A stretch of 64,000 nt of DNA from Acidobacteriota bacterium (GTDB lineage Bacteria; Acidobacteriota; Blastocatellia; Pyrinomonadales; Pyrinomonadaceae): NCBI GenBank assembly GCA_019242475.1, contig JAFAVK010000023.1, positions 62,001-126,000 on the forward strand. Direction: 5' to 3'. Every line of letters begins with the position of its first letter. Position 1 is the first letter of the stretch. The notes under the pieces are model-generated. The model saw only the letters and a program-made list of their open reading frames with translations, ran no database searches and was not told where the DNA came from. Below are positions 7,474 through 16,395 of this stretch, piece after piece. Position numbers and translations under genes: made by a program.

Positions 7474-10344
7474 TTACTGCTGACTCACCTTCGCCGTCAG
7501 GTCGAGCACGTAGACGGTCTGGTCGGCGGTGAGGACGAGGAGGCGCTTGCCGTCTTCGGAGAAGTGGGCGAGCGAGACGGGGGCCGCGAAGTCGAAGCGG
7601 TCGCGGCGCTCGCCCGTCGCCAGGTCGAAGAGGGTGAGCTGGCCGCGCTCGGTCTCGACCGAGAGCAGGCCGGCCGCGGGCGAGATGGCGGGCTCGCGGC
7701 CGAAGAACTTGCCCTTCTGCTCGCCCGTCGCGAGCGAGTAGAGGAGCACGCGCTTCGAGGTGTCGGAGACGATGAGCCAGTCGCCCGCGGCGAACATGTC
7801 GTCGATGCGGAAAGAGCCCTTGCCCGTCTCGACCAGCAGCGTCGAGACGGGCTTGCCCGTCTGCGCCTCGACCGTCTGGATGAAGTAGTCGCCCTCCTTC
7901 TCGCCCATCGCGGCGAGGCGCCCCTTCAACTTCGGGTCGGCCTTGATCTCCGACTTCGCGTGCTCGGACTTGACGTTCCAGGAGAAGACCATCGTCCCGG
8001 CGTACTCGTCCACGAAGACGCGCGGCGCCTCCTTCTGAAAGTCGCGCGACCACATCGCGGCCCCCGTCACCGCGTCGCTCACCGAGAGCGTGACGTTCTG
8101 GTCGAGCCCGCCGTCCTTCTTGAGGGGCTTGCGCAGGACGGAGTAGACGCCGCGCTGCCAGACGGGCGCCTTCCCGATGCTCCGGTGCTCGAACGCCTGC
8201 CCGCTCGAAAGGTCGAGCCGCGCCACCGCGCGCTCGGCCTCCTCGTACTTCGGGAAGTCCACGTAAAGGCCGCCGTCGGCGGCGAAGTAGGCGGCGCGGA
8301 AGCCGCGGATGTGAAAGACGCGGCTCCCCTTCGACAAGTCCCACACGGCGCCGCGGCTGCGCTCCGAGACGGCCAGCCACTTCAGGTCGGGCGAGACGGC
8401 CGTCGCGCGCAGGCGCCCCAGGGGGTTGCGCGGGAGCTTCAACGTGCCGAGCGCCTCGTTCTTGTCCATGTCGTAGAGCGCCAGCTCGCCGTTGATGCGC
8501 TCGCCGATTGTCCAGTGGTCGTACACGTCAATCGCCGGAGTCTTGCTCCCGCGGACGAACTTCTTCGTCTTGAGGTCGAAGACGAGGACGGACATGGGCG
8601 GGCCGCTCTGGGTGAGGAGGCCGGACATGAGGACGTAGTCGCCGCGCGTGACGGGCGCGAGGCGGCCGCCGAGGGGGAACTGCTCGACCACCTGCCCGGC
8701 GGGGAAGGTGACGATGCCCGACTTCTTCGCGTCCTGCGTGTGCAGGCCGAGGATGCGGTCGGGGCCGAGGAAGACGAAGCGGTTGCCGATGAGCCGCTTG
8801 ATGTTGTCGTTGAGCTGGACGGGGGCGCGCGTCGTCAGGTCGAGCGCGACGGTCGAGAGCTGGTTGGAGGCGCCGAGCGCGTTGAAGGTGAGGGCGGTCT
8901 GGCCGGCGGCGAAGTAGTGCGCGTCGGGCGAGAAGGCCATGCTCACCCAGTCGAACTCGTTCCCCTCGTCCGCGAAGAGCTGGTAGAAGATGAGCCGCCA
9001 GATGTCGTTGAGGTCGGGCTTGTAGAAATCTTTCTTCGCGAAGAAGGGCTCGCCCTTCTCCACGTCGTAGAGCGAGAGCGCGAACTTGCCGTCGAGGCAG
9101 GCGAGCGTCCGGCCGTCGGGCGAGAGCGCGGTCTGGATGCAGCCGTCGCGCGCGTAGAGTTCTTTCGCCGAGCGCAGCTTCTTCGCCTCCACGTCCCACT
9201 CCTCGACGCGCAGGTCGTGGTTGTAGAAGACGAGCCCCTTCGAGTCGGGCGTGAACTGCGCGGGCATCGCCTCGGGCGCGTCGATGTGGAGGAGGTGCGC
9301 GAGCGGCTCGCGCGTGACGAGGTCGATGCCGCTGTCGTCCTGCGCGAGGAGGTAGCGGCCGTCGGGGCTGAAGCGCAGGTAGTTGATGTCGCCGCGCAGC
9401 GGCGGGTCGAGCCGCGTCTTCGAGAGCACGGCGTGGAGCGACTCCTCGTGCGCGCCCGCCGTCGAGAGGCTGACGACCGCCCCTTGCCAGCGCTTGAACT
9501 CTTCCGGCGTCGAGGCCGGGCGCGCGGCGACGCACTGCGCGGGGAGCGTGGAGACGCCCTTCAGTATCTCGCGCAGGCGGCGCGACTCGGGCCGGGTCGT
9601 GCCGAAGAGGTCTGAGAGCCAGCCGCCGGTCTTGCCCTTCACGTCGGTCAGGCGGTTCCACATCGAGACGAACGCCTGCGGGTCGTAGCCCGCGGCGGCC
9701 ATCGCGTAGATGCCGATGCGGTCGGCCTCGTACTGCTGCCCCTCCTCCTCGCGGTCGCCGCGCTTCCACACGCCCGGCTTGCGCGCGGCGTTGTCGAGAA
9801 TCTGGTTGTACTTCTCGAAGATGTCGCGGCGGTCGCCAACGCTCGTCGCGCCGAGCACCTCGCGGAAGAGGCGCGTCATCTCGGCGCCCATCTGCCCCGA
9901 GGCGGCGTGGCCCAGCTCGTGCGCGAGCACGCCGGCCAGCTCGTCCTCGCTCGCGGCGAACGCGATGAGCTTGCGCGTGACGTAGATGCGCCCGCCCGGC
10001 ATGGTGAAGGCGTTCGCGTCCGGCAGGTCTACGACGAAGAACTGGTAGCGCATCTCGGTCGGCGGGAGCTGTGCGACTAAGCGCTCGCCGACGCGGCGGA
10101 GGAAGCCGGTCACCTCCGGGTCTTCGACGACGCGGTAGTCCTGCTGGACGTGCTCGGCGATCACGTCGCCCAAGTCCATCTCCTGGCGCGGGCTGAAGAT
10201 GCTCTGCGCGCGCGCGGCGGCCGAGACGACCGGCTGCTGGCAGGGCTGCTGCGTCGCGGGCTGTTGCGCTTCAGCCGAGGCGGCGAAGAGGCAGGCGAGC
10301 AGAAGGACGCACGCGGGCGCGCTGCGGGTTTGCTTGGGGCTCAT
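7474..10344 (-). CDS. Secreted M48-family metalloprotease fused to a WD40-like propeller
   Basis: A 956-residue protein with an N-terminal signal peptide (ACVLLLACLFAASAEAQ). The M48 domain spans about residues 50-270: LAHELGHAASGQ carries the HExxH zinc site, and YEADRIGIYAMAAAGYDP supplies the third ligand Glu, so the protease looks active. From about residue 300 to the end there are repeated propeller-type blades with SPDGRYLL, SPDGRTLACL, SPDAHYFAAG and SPDLKWLAV. The M48 part resembles periplasmic BepA/LoiP-type quality-control proteases; the propeller may bind substrates or partners. M48 proteins are usually 250-500 residues, so the fusion is unusual. Confidence 0.9.
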   Translation of the reverse strand: MSPKQTRSAPACVLLLACLFAASAEAQQPATQQPCQQPVVSAAARAQSIFSPRQEMDLGDVIAEHVQQDYRVVEDPEVTGFLRRVGERLVAQLPPTEMRYQFFVVDLPDANAFTMPGGRIYVTRKLIAFAASEDELAGVLAHELGHAASGQMGAEMTRLFREVLGATSVGDRRDIFEKYNQILDNAARKPGVWKRGDREEEGQQYEADRIGIYAMAAAGYDPQAFVSMWNRLTDVKGKTGGWLSDLFGTTRPESRRLREILKGVSTLPAQCVAARPASTPEEFKRWQGAVVSLSTAGAHEESLHAVLSKTRLDPPLRGDINYLRFSPDGRYLLAQDDSGIDLVTREPLAHLLHIDAPEAMPAQFTPDSKGLVFYNHDLRVEEWDVEAKKLRSAKELYARDGCIQTALSPDGRTLACLDGKFALSLYDVEKGEPFFAKKDFYKPDLNDIWRLIFYQLFADEGNEFDWVSMAFSPDAHYFAAGQTALTFNALGASNQLSTVALDLTTRAPVQLNDNIKRLIGNRFVFLGPDRILGLHTQDAKKSGIVTFPAGQVVEQFPLGGRLAPVTRGDYVLMSGLLTQSGPPMSVLVFDLKTKKFVRGSKTPAIDVYDHWTIGERINGELALYDMDKNEALGTLKLPRNPLGRLRATAVSPDLKWLAVSERSRGAVWDLSKGSRVFHIRGFRAAYFAADGGLYVDFPKYEEAERAVARLDLSSGQAFEHRSIGKAPVWQRGVYSVLRKPLKKDGGLDQNVTLSVSDAVTGAAMWSRDFQKEAPRVFVDEYAGTMVFSWNVKSEHAKSEIKADPKLKGRLAAMGEKEGDYFIQTVEAQTGKPVSTLLVETGKGSFRIDDMFAAGDWLIVSDTSKRVLLYSLATGEQKGKFFGREPAISPAAGLLSVETERGQLTLFDLATGERRDRFDFAAPVSLAHFSEDGKRLLVLTADQTVYVLDLTAKVSQQ

Positions 10345-10532
10345 CGAAGTGTTCCTCGGGCGAAAACGTAAGGGCTCAAGTTGCGACCGGCCGTCTGTGT
10401 CGCCGGCCGGTCGGGGTGGGTCACGGCGCGACAGATGTTAACGGAGCCGCCGCCCCTCGGCAAACCTCCGGCGCGCCCTCACGGCTTCGGCCCGCGCCCG
10501 CCTTGTGTATAATCCCGCCCCGAGGAAAACGA

Positions 10533-11495
10533 GTGCGATTCCCCTTCGTGACCCCGCCCGCCAGAGAGTTCGACGCCGTCGGCTTCGGACTGAACGCCGT
10601 GGACTACCTCGTCGTCGTCCCGCACTATCCCGCTTACGACACGAAGGTGCGTTTGGTCGAGCACGAGCGCGGCGCGGGCGGCGAGACCGCGAGCGCGATG
10701 ACGGGGCTGAGGCGGCTCGGGATGCGGACGGCCTACGCCGGGCGCTTCGGGTCGGACGACGCGGGCCGGTTCGGCTTCGAGGCGCTCAGGGCCGAGGGCG
10801 TGGACGTGGAGTTCGCCGAGGTCGTCGAGGGCGCCGCCAACCAGATCGCCTACATCCTCATCGACGAACGCACCGGCGAGCGCACGGTCATCTGGGACAG
10901 GGACGCGCGCCTCTCTTACAAAGCAGAGGAGGCGCCGCGCGGCTTCGGCGCGAGGGGGCGCGTGCTCCACATGGACGGGCACGACACGCTTGCGCGTGCG
11001 CGCGTCGCGCGTGAGGCGCGCGAGTCGGGGACGGTCGTCTCGCTCGACATCGACAACGTCTACGAAGGGCTCGAAGAGCTTCTGCCGCACGTGGACGTGC
11101 TCGTCTCCTCGCAGGAGTTCCCGCGCAGGCTCACCGGGATCGACGACGCCCACGCCGCCCTCGTCGAGATGAAATTAAGACTAAGACCCGACGCGGTCGT
11201 CGGGATGACGATGGGCGAGCGCGGCGCGGTCGTCTACCACGGCGGCGTCTTCGTCGAGTCGCCGGCCTTCGAAGTGCCCGGCGGCTGCCACGACACGACC
11301 GGCGCGGGCGACGCCTTCCACGCGGGCTTCATCTACGGCATGCTGCGCGGCGAGGAGGTCGAGGGCTGCCTGCGTACGGGCTGCGCCGTCGGCGCGCTCA
11401 AGTGCCGGGCGCTGGGCGCGCGCACGGCGCTGCCGACCGGCCCCGAACTCGAAGACCTGCTCGCGCACGGCCTCCCGCTGCAAGGACATTCATAA
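10533..11495 (+). CDS. PfkB-family carbohydrate kinase
   Basis: A 320-residue ribokinase-like sugar or nucleoside kinase. The N-terminal glycine-rich substrate motif is GAGGETASAM near residue 45, and the C-terminal signature GCHDTTGAGDAFHAGFIYGM near 250 carries the catalytic Asp and the anion hole. The substrate cannot be named from sequence. The GTG at 10533 has GAGG 9 nt upstream, and a TATAAT hexamer sits at 10508-10513, so the 5' leader would be short. An upstream in-frame ATG at 10416 would add a Pro/Arg-rich stretch without homology features. It is divergent from the M48 gene. Confidence 0.85.
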   Translation: MRFPFVTPPAREFDAVGFGLNAVDYLVVVPHYPAYDTKVRLVEHERGAGGETASAMTGLRRLGMRTAYAGRFGSDDAGRFGFEALRAEGVDVEFAEVVEGAANQIAYILIDERTGERTVIWDRDARLSYKAEEAPRGFGARGRVLHMDGHDTLARARVAREARESGTVVSLDIDNVYEGLEELLPHVDVLVSSQEFPRRLTGIDDAHAALVEMKLRLRPDAVVGMTMGERGAVVYHGGVFVESPAFEVPGGCHDTTGAGDAFHAGFIYGMLRGEEVEGCLRTGCAVGALKCRALGARTALPTGPELEDLLAHGLPLQGHS

Positions 11496-11521
11496 AGAGA
11501 TCAAGAGAGGACACACGTTTG

Positions 11522-12220
11522 ATGAAAGCATTGATACTGTCGGCCACACTCCTGCTTTCGGCCGGCGCCGCGCGCCAGGACGAGGCGCGCCGCTTCCTCG
11601 ACCCGCAGCTCGTGCCGGCCGAGGGCCGGTCGGCGCGCGACTTCGTGCCGAAGGGCTGGAAGGTCGAGACGGACGAGGGCGTCGTGACGGGCGACCTCAA
11701 CGGGGACGGCGCGGCGGACGCCGTGCTCCGCCTCGTCGAAGACATGCCGACGGAGGGCGCGGACGGGACGCTCAACACGCGCTACCGCGCGCTCGTCATC
11801 CTCCTCGCCAGGCCGGGCGGCGGCTTCACGCGCGCGGCCGTCGCGGCGAAGCTGCTCGGGTGCTCGACCTGCTACGGCGTGCTCGGCGACCCCGAGGGCG
11901 GCAACATCCAGGTCGGCATCAAGAACGGCGTCCTCGACGTGGGCCAGCTCAGCGGCTCGCGCGAGGCGACCGACCTCACGCTCCGCTTTCGCCAAGACCC
12001 CGCGTCGGGACGCTTCCAGCTCATCGGCGCGGAGCGCAGCGACTACGACCGCGCCGCCGGCGGCGGCACCGGCACCAGCACCAACTACCTGACCGGCGTC
12101 CGCGTCGCCAAGACCACGACCGTCGGCCGCGGCGGGCGCGAGACCACCACGTCCAAGACCACCCGCGTCCCCCGCACGCGCCAGTTCATCGAGGAGGTGG
12201 ATTACGAGAAGCAATTTTGA
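11522..12220 (+). CDS. Secreted protein with an FG-GAP/EF-hand-like motif, unknown function
   Basis: A 232-residue exported protein: the N-terminus MKALILSATLLLSAGAA is a signal peptide. Residues 60-75 contain DLNGDGAADAVLRL, the calcium-binding-loop-like motif found in FG-GAP repeats and similar secreted proteins. GCSTCYGVLGDP in the middle carries two cysteines that could form a disulfide. The C-terminus is Gly/Thr/Arg-rich. I do not recognise a named family. It begins 26 nt after the PfkB kinase and may share its transcript; a large hairpin follows. Confidence 0.7.
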   Translation: MKALILSATLLLSAGAARQDEARRFLDPQLVPAEGRSARDFVPKGWKVETDEGVVTGDLNGDGAADAVLRLVEDMPTEGADGTLNTRYRALVILLARPGGGFTRAAVAAKLLGCSTCYGVLGDPEGGNIQVGIKNGVLDVGQLSGSREATDLTLRFRQDPASGRFQLIGAERSDYDRAAGGGTGTSTNYLTGVRVAKTTTVGRGGRETTTSKTTRVPRTRQFIEEVDYEKQF

Positions 12221-12222
12221 AG

Positions 12223-12344
12223 AAGTAAGCAGTAGGCAGATGGCAGTAGGCAGTTGAAAGCCCATAAGACGCAGGGCCGACGGTACCCTTCAACATCCAT
12301 CACGCGGGGCGAACTGCCTACTGCCATCTGCCTACTGCCTACTG
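12223..12344. repeat. Heptad-word inverted repeat (word GGCAGTA/GGCAGAT)
   Basis: The left arm at 12223-12255 and right arm at 12312-12344 match at about 30 of 33 positions, with a 56-nt loop. The arms are tandem 7-nt words GGCAGTA, GGCAGAT and GGCAGTT. The same words recur at 31761 and, as a single arm, at 44515. Confidence 0.9.
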
Positions 12345-12481
12345 CCTGTGATATATTTTGAAACCGGCGCCCGCCCCGGCGTCGTACAGCGTTGGCGGAT
12401 AGCTCGCGGGAAGACGACAGAAGTGGGAAGCCTTTCCGCGCCCTCCCCGTTTCGCAAGGCTCGCGGAAATTAAGTCTCTCG

Positions 12482-13351
12482 ATGGACAGACGACGCATCC
12501 TCATCGTTGAAGGCAACGCGGAGTTGCGCAACGTCCTGGCCGAAGCGCTCGCCGGGCTCGGCCACGAGGTCGTGACGGCCGCCGACCGCGCCGAGGCCGT
12601 CGAACGCGACGACCTCGAAGACTTCGACCTCATCATCTCCGACCTCGCCGAGTACTCCGACTCCGGCGTCCAGCTCGTCTCCGAACTCCAGCGCAAGCGC
12701 CTCTTCGTCCCCGTCGTCGTCTCCTCCGAGGAGACGCAGCACGCCGGCATCGTCAAGGCGTTCAAGCTCGGCGCCGCCAACTACCTCCGCAAGCCCTACG
12801 ACAAGGAGGAGCTGTCGCAGATCGTCGAGAAGACGCTCGGCTACAAGCTGCGCTTCGTCGAAGACCTGAAGGTCTTGCCTTACGTCCGCGAGCACATCGA
12901 GTTCGAGCTGCCGAGCGACATCTCCCTGATGAACGGCGTGCTCCACTACCTCCTGGAGCGGGTCGCCGCGCTCGGCGTCATCAAGCCCGACCGCTCGAAC
13001 CTCCTCATCGCGCTCGACGAGGCTTTCGTCAACGCCGTCAAGCACGGCAACAAGCACGACCTCGGCAAGCTCGTCCGCATCACCGCCGACCTCTCTTCGA
13101 AGGAGGCGCGCTTCACCATCGAGGACGAGGGCGAGGGCTTCAGCGTCGCCGACATCCCAGACCCGCGCGACCCCGAGAACCTCTTCAAGTCTTCGGGGCG
13201 CGGCGTGCTCCTCATCTACAACATCATGGACGAGGTCGCCTACAACGAGCGCGGCAACCGCCTGACGATGGTCAAGCGCCCCGACGCCTCGCTCGAACAC
13301 GACCTCATCGAATCCCTGACGCCGGACGAGAAGCCCGCCGAGAAGAACTGA
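12482..13351 (+). CDS. Receiver domain fused to RsbW-type HATPase
   Basis: A 289-residue signalling protein. Residues 1-120 form a receiver domain: the phospho-acceptor is D54 (LIISDLAEYSDSG) and the conserved Lys is in YLRKPYDKEEL. The acidic pocket is weakened, since the usual DD pair reads EG in ILIVEGNAEL. Residues 170-280 are an HATPase_c_2 domain of the anti-sigma/serine kinase type, with ALDEAFVNAVKHGNKHD (N box) and the G2-like SGRGVLLIYNIMDEV. Such fusions often control partner-switching pathways, but no anti-anti-sigma gene is adjacent. The ATG at 12482 is chosen because the receiver begins there; no strong ribosome-binding site is visible and an upstream start at 12392 is possible. 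Confidence 0.85.
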   Translation: MDRRRILIVEGNAELRNVLAEALAGLGHEVVTAADRAEAVERDDLEDFDLIISDLAEYSDSGVQLVSELQRKRLFVPVVVSSEETQHAGIVKAFKLGAANYLRKPYDKEELSQIVEKTLGYKLRFVEDLKVLPYVREHIEFELPSDISLMNGVLHYLLERVAALGVIKPDRSNLLIALDEAFVNAVKHGNKHDLGKLVRITADLSSKEARFTIEDEGEGFSVADIPDPRDPENLFKSSGRGVLLIYNIMDEVAYNERGNRLTMVKRPDASLEHDLIESLTPDEKPAEKN

Positions 13352-13387
13352 CGCCCGCGCCCGTCACACGCCGCGCACGCACGCACC

Positions 13388-15196
13388 TTGACACCCAAGC
13401 CACGACGCACGACGCTCCTGCTCATCCTCGTCTTCGCGGCTGCCTTCGCCGGGCTCTACGTCACGCACGCGTCGCTGCTCGGGCTCCCGTACTACTGGGA
13501 CGAGGCCGGCTACTTCATCCCGGCCGCGCGCGACATCTACGCGGACGGCTCCTTCATCCCGCACTCGACGCTCTCGAACGCGCACCCGCCGCTCGTGATG
13601 ACGTGGCTCGCGCTCGCCTGGAAACTCTTCGGCTTTCGCATAGAGGTGGCGCGCACGGCGATGCTGGCGGTCTCGGCCCTCGCGCTCGCGGGCGTCTACG
13701 CGCTTGGCTGCCGCGTGGCGAACCGGCGCGTCGGCGTGGCGACGGTCGTCTGCACCGCACTCTACCCCGTCTTCTTCGCCCAAAGCTCGCTCGCACACCT
13801 CGACATGATGGTCGCGGCGCTGACGACGTGGGCGCTCGTCTTCTACCTGCCACCGCGGCGCGACGCAACGGCGTTGCAGGGCGACGCAACGCCGTTGCGT
13901 CCCGACACAACGCCATTGCAAGCCGACGCAATGCCATTGCGACGCGACACAATGCCATTGCGAGCCGATACAATGCCATTGCGACGCGTCGCAACGCCAT
14001 TGCGAGACGACGCAACGCCAATGCAAGCCGACGCAATGGCATTGCGAGACGACGCAACGGCGTTGCGAGGCGACGTAATGCCATTACAACGCGACGTAAT
14101 GGCATTACAAGGCGCTGCAACGGCGTTGCGGGACGGCGCGAAAGGCTCGCGGGGGCCGGAAAAGGCGCATGTTCGCCGGGTTTTCTGCGTTTTGCTGCTC
14201 GCGCTGGCGGCGCTGGCGAAGGAGACGGCGGTGCTCGTGCCCGTCGTGCTGTGCGGTTGGGAACTGGTCTGCCGGCTGTTACGGAAGAGGGAGAAGCTGG
14301 CGGCGCTCGTCTGTATTGAACGGCGGCCGGCGTGGTGGTCGTTCACGCTGTTGCTCGCGGGCGTTCCGCTCGCGCTGTGGTTCGCGTACCACCGCGCGCG
14401 GACGGGATACATGCTCGGCAACCCCGAATACTTCCGCTACAACGTCGAGTCCACCCTCAGCCTCGCGCGCATCCTCGACACCGTCTGGCGGCGCCTCGGC
14501 CACGTCACCGTCCACATGAACCTCTGGGCGCTGACGCTCGCGGGGCTGGCCGCCATGCTCCTCAAGCCGCGCCGCGACGGCGACGGCGAACGCCCGCGCA
14601 TCAGTGTGCCCGTGCAACTCCTCTTCCTCGTGCTCATCCTCGCGCACGTCGTCGCGCTCTCGGTCGTGGGCGGGGCGGTGCTGGCGCGCTACATGCTGCC
14701 CGTGCTGCCGCTCGTCGTCCTGGTCTGGGTCTCGACGCTGTGGCGGCGTGTGCCCGCGTGGCCGCTCGCCGTCGCGCTCGTCTGCGCCGCGTTCGTCTAC
14801 CGCGCCGAGGTCAACCCGGCCTACAGCTTCCCCTGGGAGGAGAACCTCGCCTACCGCGACTTCGTCCTCCTCCACCAGGACGCCGCGCGCTTCCTCGCGG
14901 ACAGATACCCCGACGCGCGCGTGCTCACCTCCTGGCCCGCGACGGACGAGCTGCGCAACCCTTACTACGGCTACACGCCCCGCGCCCTGAACGTCGTGCC
15001 CGTCGAGAACTTCCTCCCCGCCGAACTCGAACGCGCCGCCGCGCGCAAGTCCGAATACGACGTGGCCCTCCTCTACTCCACCCACGGCGGCCCCGAACTC
15101 GACGAAGCCGCGCGTCTCCTCAACGGCCGCGTCGTCCTCATCGAGGAACGACGGGGGCAGTGGGTCGCCGTCCTGGACTTCTCCGCGGGAGGGTGA
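13388..15196 (+). CDS. GT39-like membrane glycosyltransferase carrying an in-frame 21-bp palindrome array
   Basis: A 602-residue polytopic protein of the ArnT/PMT-like superfamily, which transfers sugars from polyprenyl phosphates on the outer face of the inner membrane. The first periplasmic loop has the characteristic acidic motif in YYWDEAGYF (residues 35-43), and many hydrophobic helices follow. Residues about 160-248 are thirteen heptapeptides of the form (A/R)DAMPLR or DDATALR, encoded by palindromic array B; this insert lies between two membrane helices (after TTWALVFYLP and before RRVFCVLLLALAALAK). The array is in frame and stop-free, so the protein may tolerate it as a loop. The TTG start at 13388 lacks a clear ribosome-binding site. 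Confidence 0.82.
   Translation: MTPKPRRTTLLLILVFAAAFAGLYVTHASLLGLPYYWDEAGYFIPAARDIYADGSFIPHSTLSNAHPPLVMTWLALAWKLFGFRIEVARTAMLAVSALALAGVYALGCRVANRRVGVATVVCTALYPVFFAQSSLAHLDMMVAALTTWALVFYLPPRRDATALQGDATPLRPDTTPLQADAMPLRRDTMPLRADTMPLRRVATPLRDDATPMQADAMALRDDATALRGDVMPLQRDVMALQGAATALRDGAKGSRGPEKAHVRRVFCVLLLALAALAKETAVLVPVVLCGWELVCRLLRKREKLAALVCIERRPAWWSFTLLLAGVPLALWFAYHRARTGYMLGNPEYFRYNVESTLSLARILDTVWRRLGHVTVHMNLWALTLAGLAAMLLKPRRDGDGERPRISVPVQLLFLVLILAHVVALSVVGGAVLARYMLPVLPLVVLVWVSTLWRRVPAWPLAVALVCAAFVYRAEVNPAYSFPWEENLAYRDFVLLHQDAARFLADRYPDARVLTSWPATDELRNPYYGYTPRALNVVPVENFLPAELERAAARKSEYDVALLYSTHGGPELDEAARLLNGRVVLIEERRGQWVAVLDFSAGG
13865..14129. repeat. Array B: 13-unit, 21-bp tandem palindromic repeat inside a coding sequence
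   Basis: Thirteen 13-nt palindromes start at 13865, 13886, 13907, 13928, 13949, 13970, 13991, 14012, 14033, 14054, 14075, 14096 and 14117, exactly 21 bp apart. Cores include GCAACGGCGTTGC, GCAATGCCATTGC, GCAATGGCATTGC and GTAATGCCATTAC. Paired arm positions change together (C:G to T:A at positions 2/12 and 5/9), while a few units show one-sided changes such as GCAACGCCAATGC. The core AAYGSCRTT is shared with array A. Every frame on both strands stays open across the array. Confidence 0.96.
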
Positions 15197-15358
15197 GGCG
15201 CCGCGCGGGCACGAGTTTTTTTGTTGACGGAGCGCCGCGGGTGAGCTAGTCTCCGCCCGTCCGACGCAACCGTGCTCCAACCCTTATCACCGCGCCCGCG
15301 CGCGCTAGCCTCGACCCAAACCGCTACCCGGTAGCCCCTGACCTCCAGGAGAAATGAG

Positions 15359-16204
15359 ATGGCTTCACATAAGACTGGCAGCAAGAAGTCCGCCGGCAAG
15401 AAGTCCGCCGCCAGCGGCTCGCCCGTGCGCATCTGCTTCGACCGCATCATCCCGCACGACTACGCGCCCGCGCGCACGACCTCGCTGAAGGCCGCCGCCC
15501 AGTCCTTCGGGCGCGGGCCAATCGGCCACCTCGACGCCACCGCCGGCGTCATCCCCGCCCCGCACATAGCGGTCGTGCTCGGCAAGAAGTGGCCGACCGG
15601 CGCGACGCTCAAGTGCCGCTTCATCGACCAGGCCAACGCCAGCACCTTCATGAAGAAGAAGGTGGAGCAGAAGGCGCACATCTGGGAGAAGTACGCGAAC
15701 GTCAAGTTCAAGTTCGTGACCTCGGGCGACGCCGATATTCGCATCTCCTTCTTCGCCGACCCCGGCTCCTGGTCGGCCATCGGCACCGACGCGCTCGTCC
15801 AGGCGTACTTCCCGAAGTACCAGCCGACGATGAACTTCGGCTGGCTGCGCGACGGCACCGACGACGCGGAGTACGAGCGCGTCGTCGTCCACGAGTTCGG
15901 CCACGCGCTCGGCTGCATCCACGAGCACCAGCAGCCCAACGCCCACCTCGACTGGAACACCGACGCCGTCTACAAATACTTCTCCGGCCCGCCGAACTAC
16001 TGGAGCAAGGACGACATCGACTCGAACGTGCTCGAGACCTACGGCCCGCAGGGCATCGGGATGACCATCTTCGACCCGAAGTCGATCATGCTCTACCAGT
16101 TCGACGGCGCGCTCTTCAAGAACGGCAAGGGCACCCCGGAAAACACACACCTCTCGCCGCTCGACGAGCAGTTCATCGCGCAGATGTACCCGAAGAAGAA
16201 GTAG
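15359..16204 (+). CDS. Astacin-like (M12A/metzincin) zinc metalloprotease
   Basis: A 281-residue metzincin. The zinc motif HEFGHALGCIHEH (residues about 179-191) matches HExxHxxGxxH and continues as in astacins, and the Met-turn is SIMLYQF near residue 243. The N-terminus is Lys/Ser-rich (KTGSKKSAGKKSA) without a recognisable signal peptide, so the route of export, if any, is unclear. The catalytic domain runs from about residue 75 (GATLKCRFIDQ) to the C-terminus. AGGAG lies just before the ATG. It stands alone between the glycosyltransferase and the Lol-type transporter. Confidence 0.87.
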   Translation: MASHKTGSKKSAGKKSAASGSPVRICFDRIIPHDYAPARTTSLKAAAQSFGRGPIGHLDATAGVIPAPHIAVVLGKKWPTGATLKCRFIDQANASTFMKKKVEQKAHIWEKYANVKFKFVTSGDADIRISFFADPGSWSAIGTDALVQAYFPKYQPTMNFGWLRDGTDDAEYERVVVHEFGHALGCIHEHQQPNAHLDWNTDAVYKYFSGPPNYWSKDDIDSNVLETYGPQGIGMTIFDPKSIMLYQFDGALFKNGKGTPENTHLSPLDEQFIAQMYPKKK

Positions 16205-16395
16205 TGGCCGCGCGGCGCCGGGCCGCGTCCCCCGACTGTCGAGACCGCCGGGCCGCGCCGTGTGCAGCCCGGCGGTCTCTTTTGCGCGCGGCGCCGGCCG
16301 TTGCCGCCCCGCGCCATTTACCTTAATCTCTCGGGGCTCTCGGAGCGGTGAGGGTTGAGGTCGAGAGTCCAGCCCGCGCACGGCTCCGCCCGTCT

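Noticed and set aside
7255-9615. A 786-codon open frame on the plus strand.
   Set aside because: It is the antisense of the M48-propeller gene and has no domain features; high GC keeps shadow frames open.
13554-14421. Several heptapeptide-repeat open frames on both strands across array B.
   Set aside because: A 21-bp period keeps all six frames open; only the glycosyltransferase frame continues into membrane helices and family motifs.
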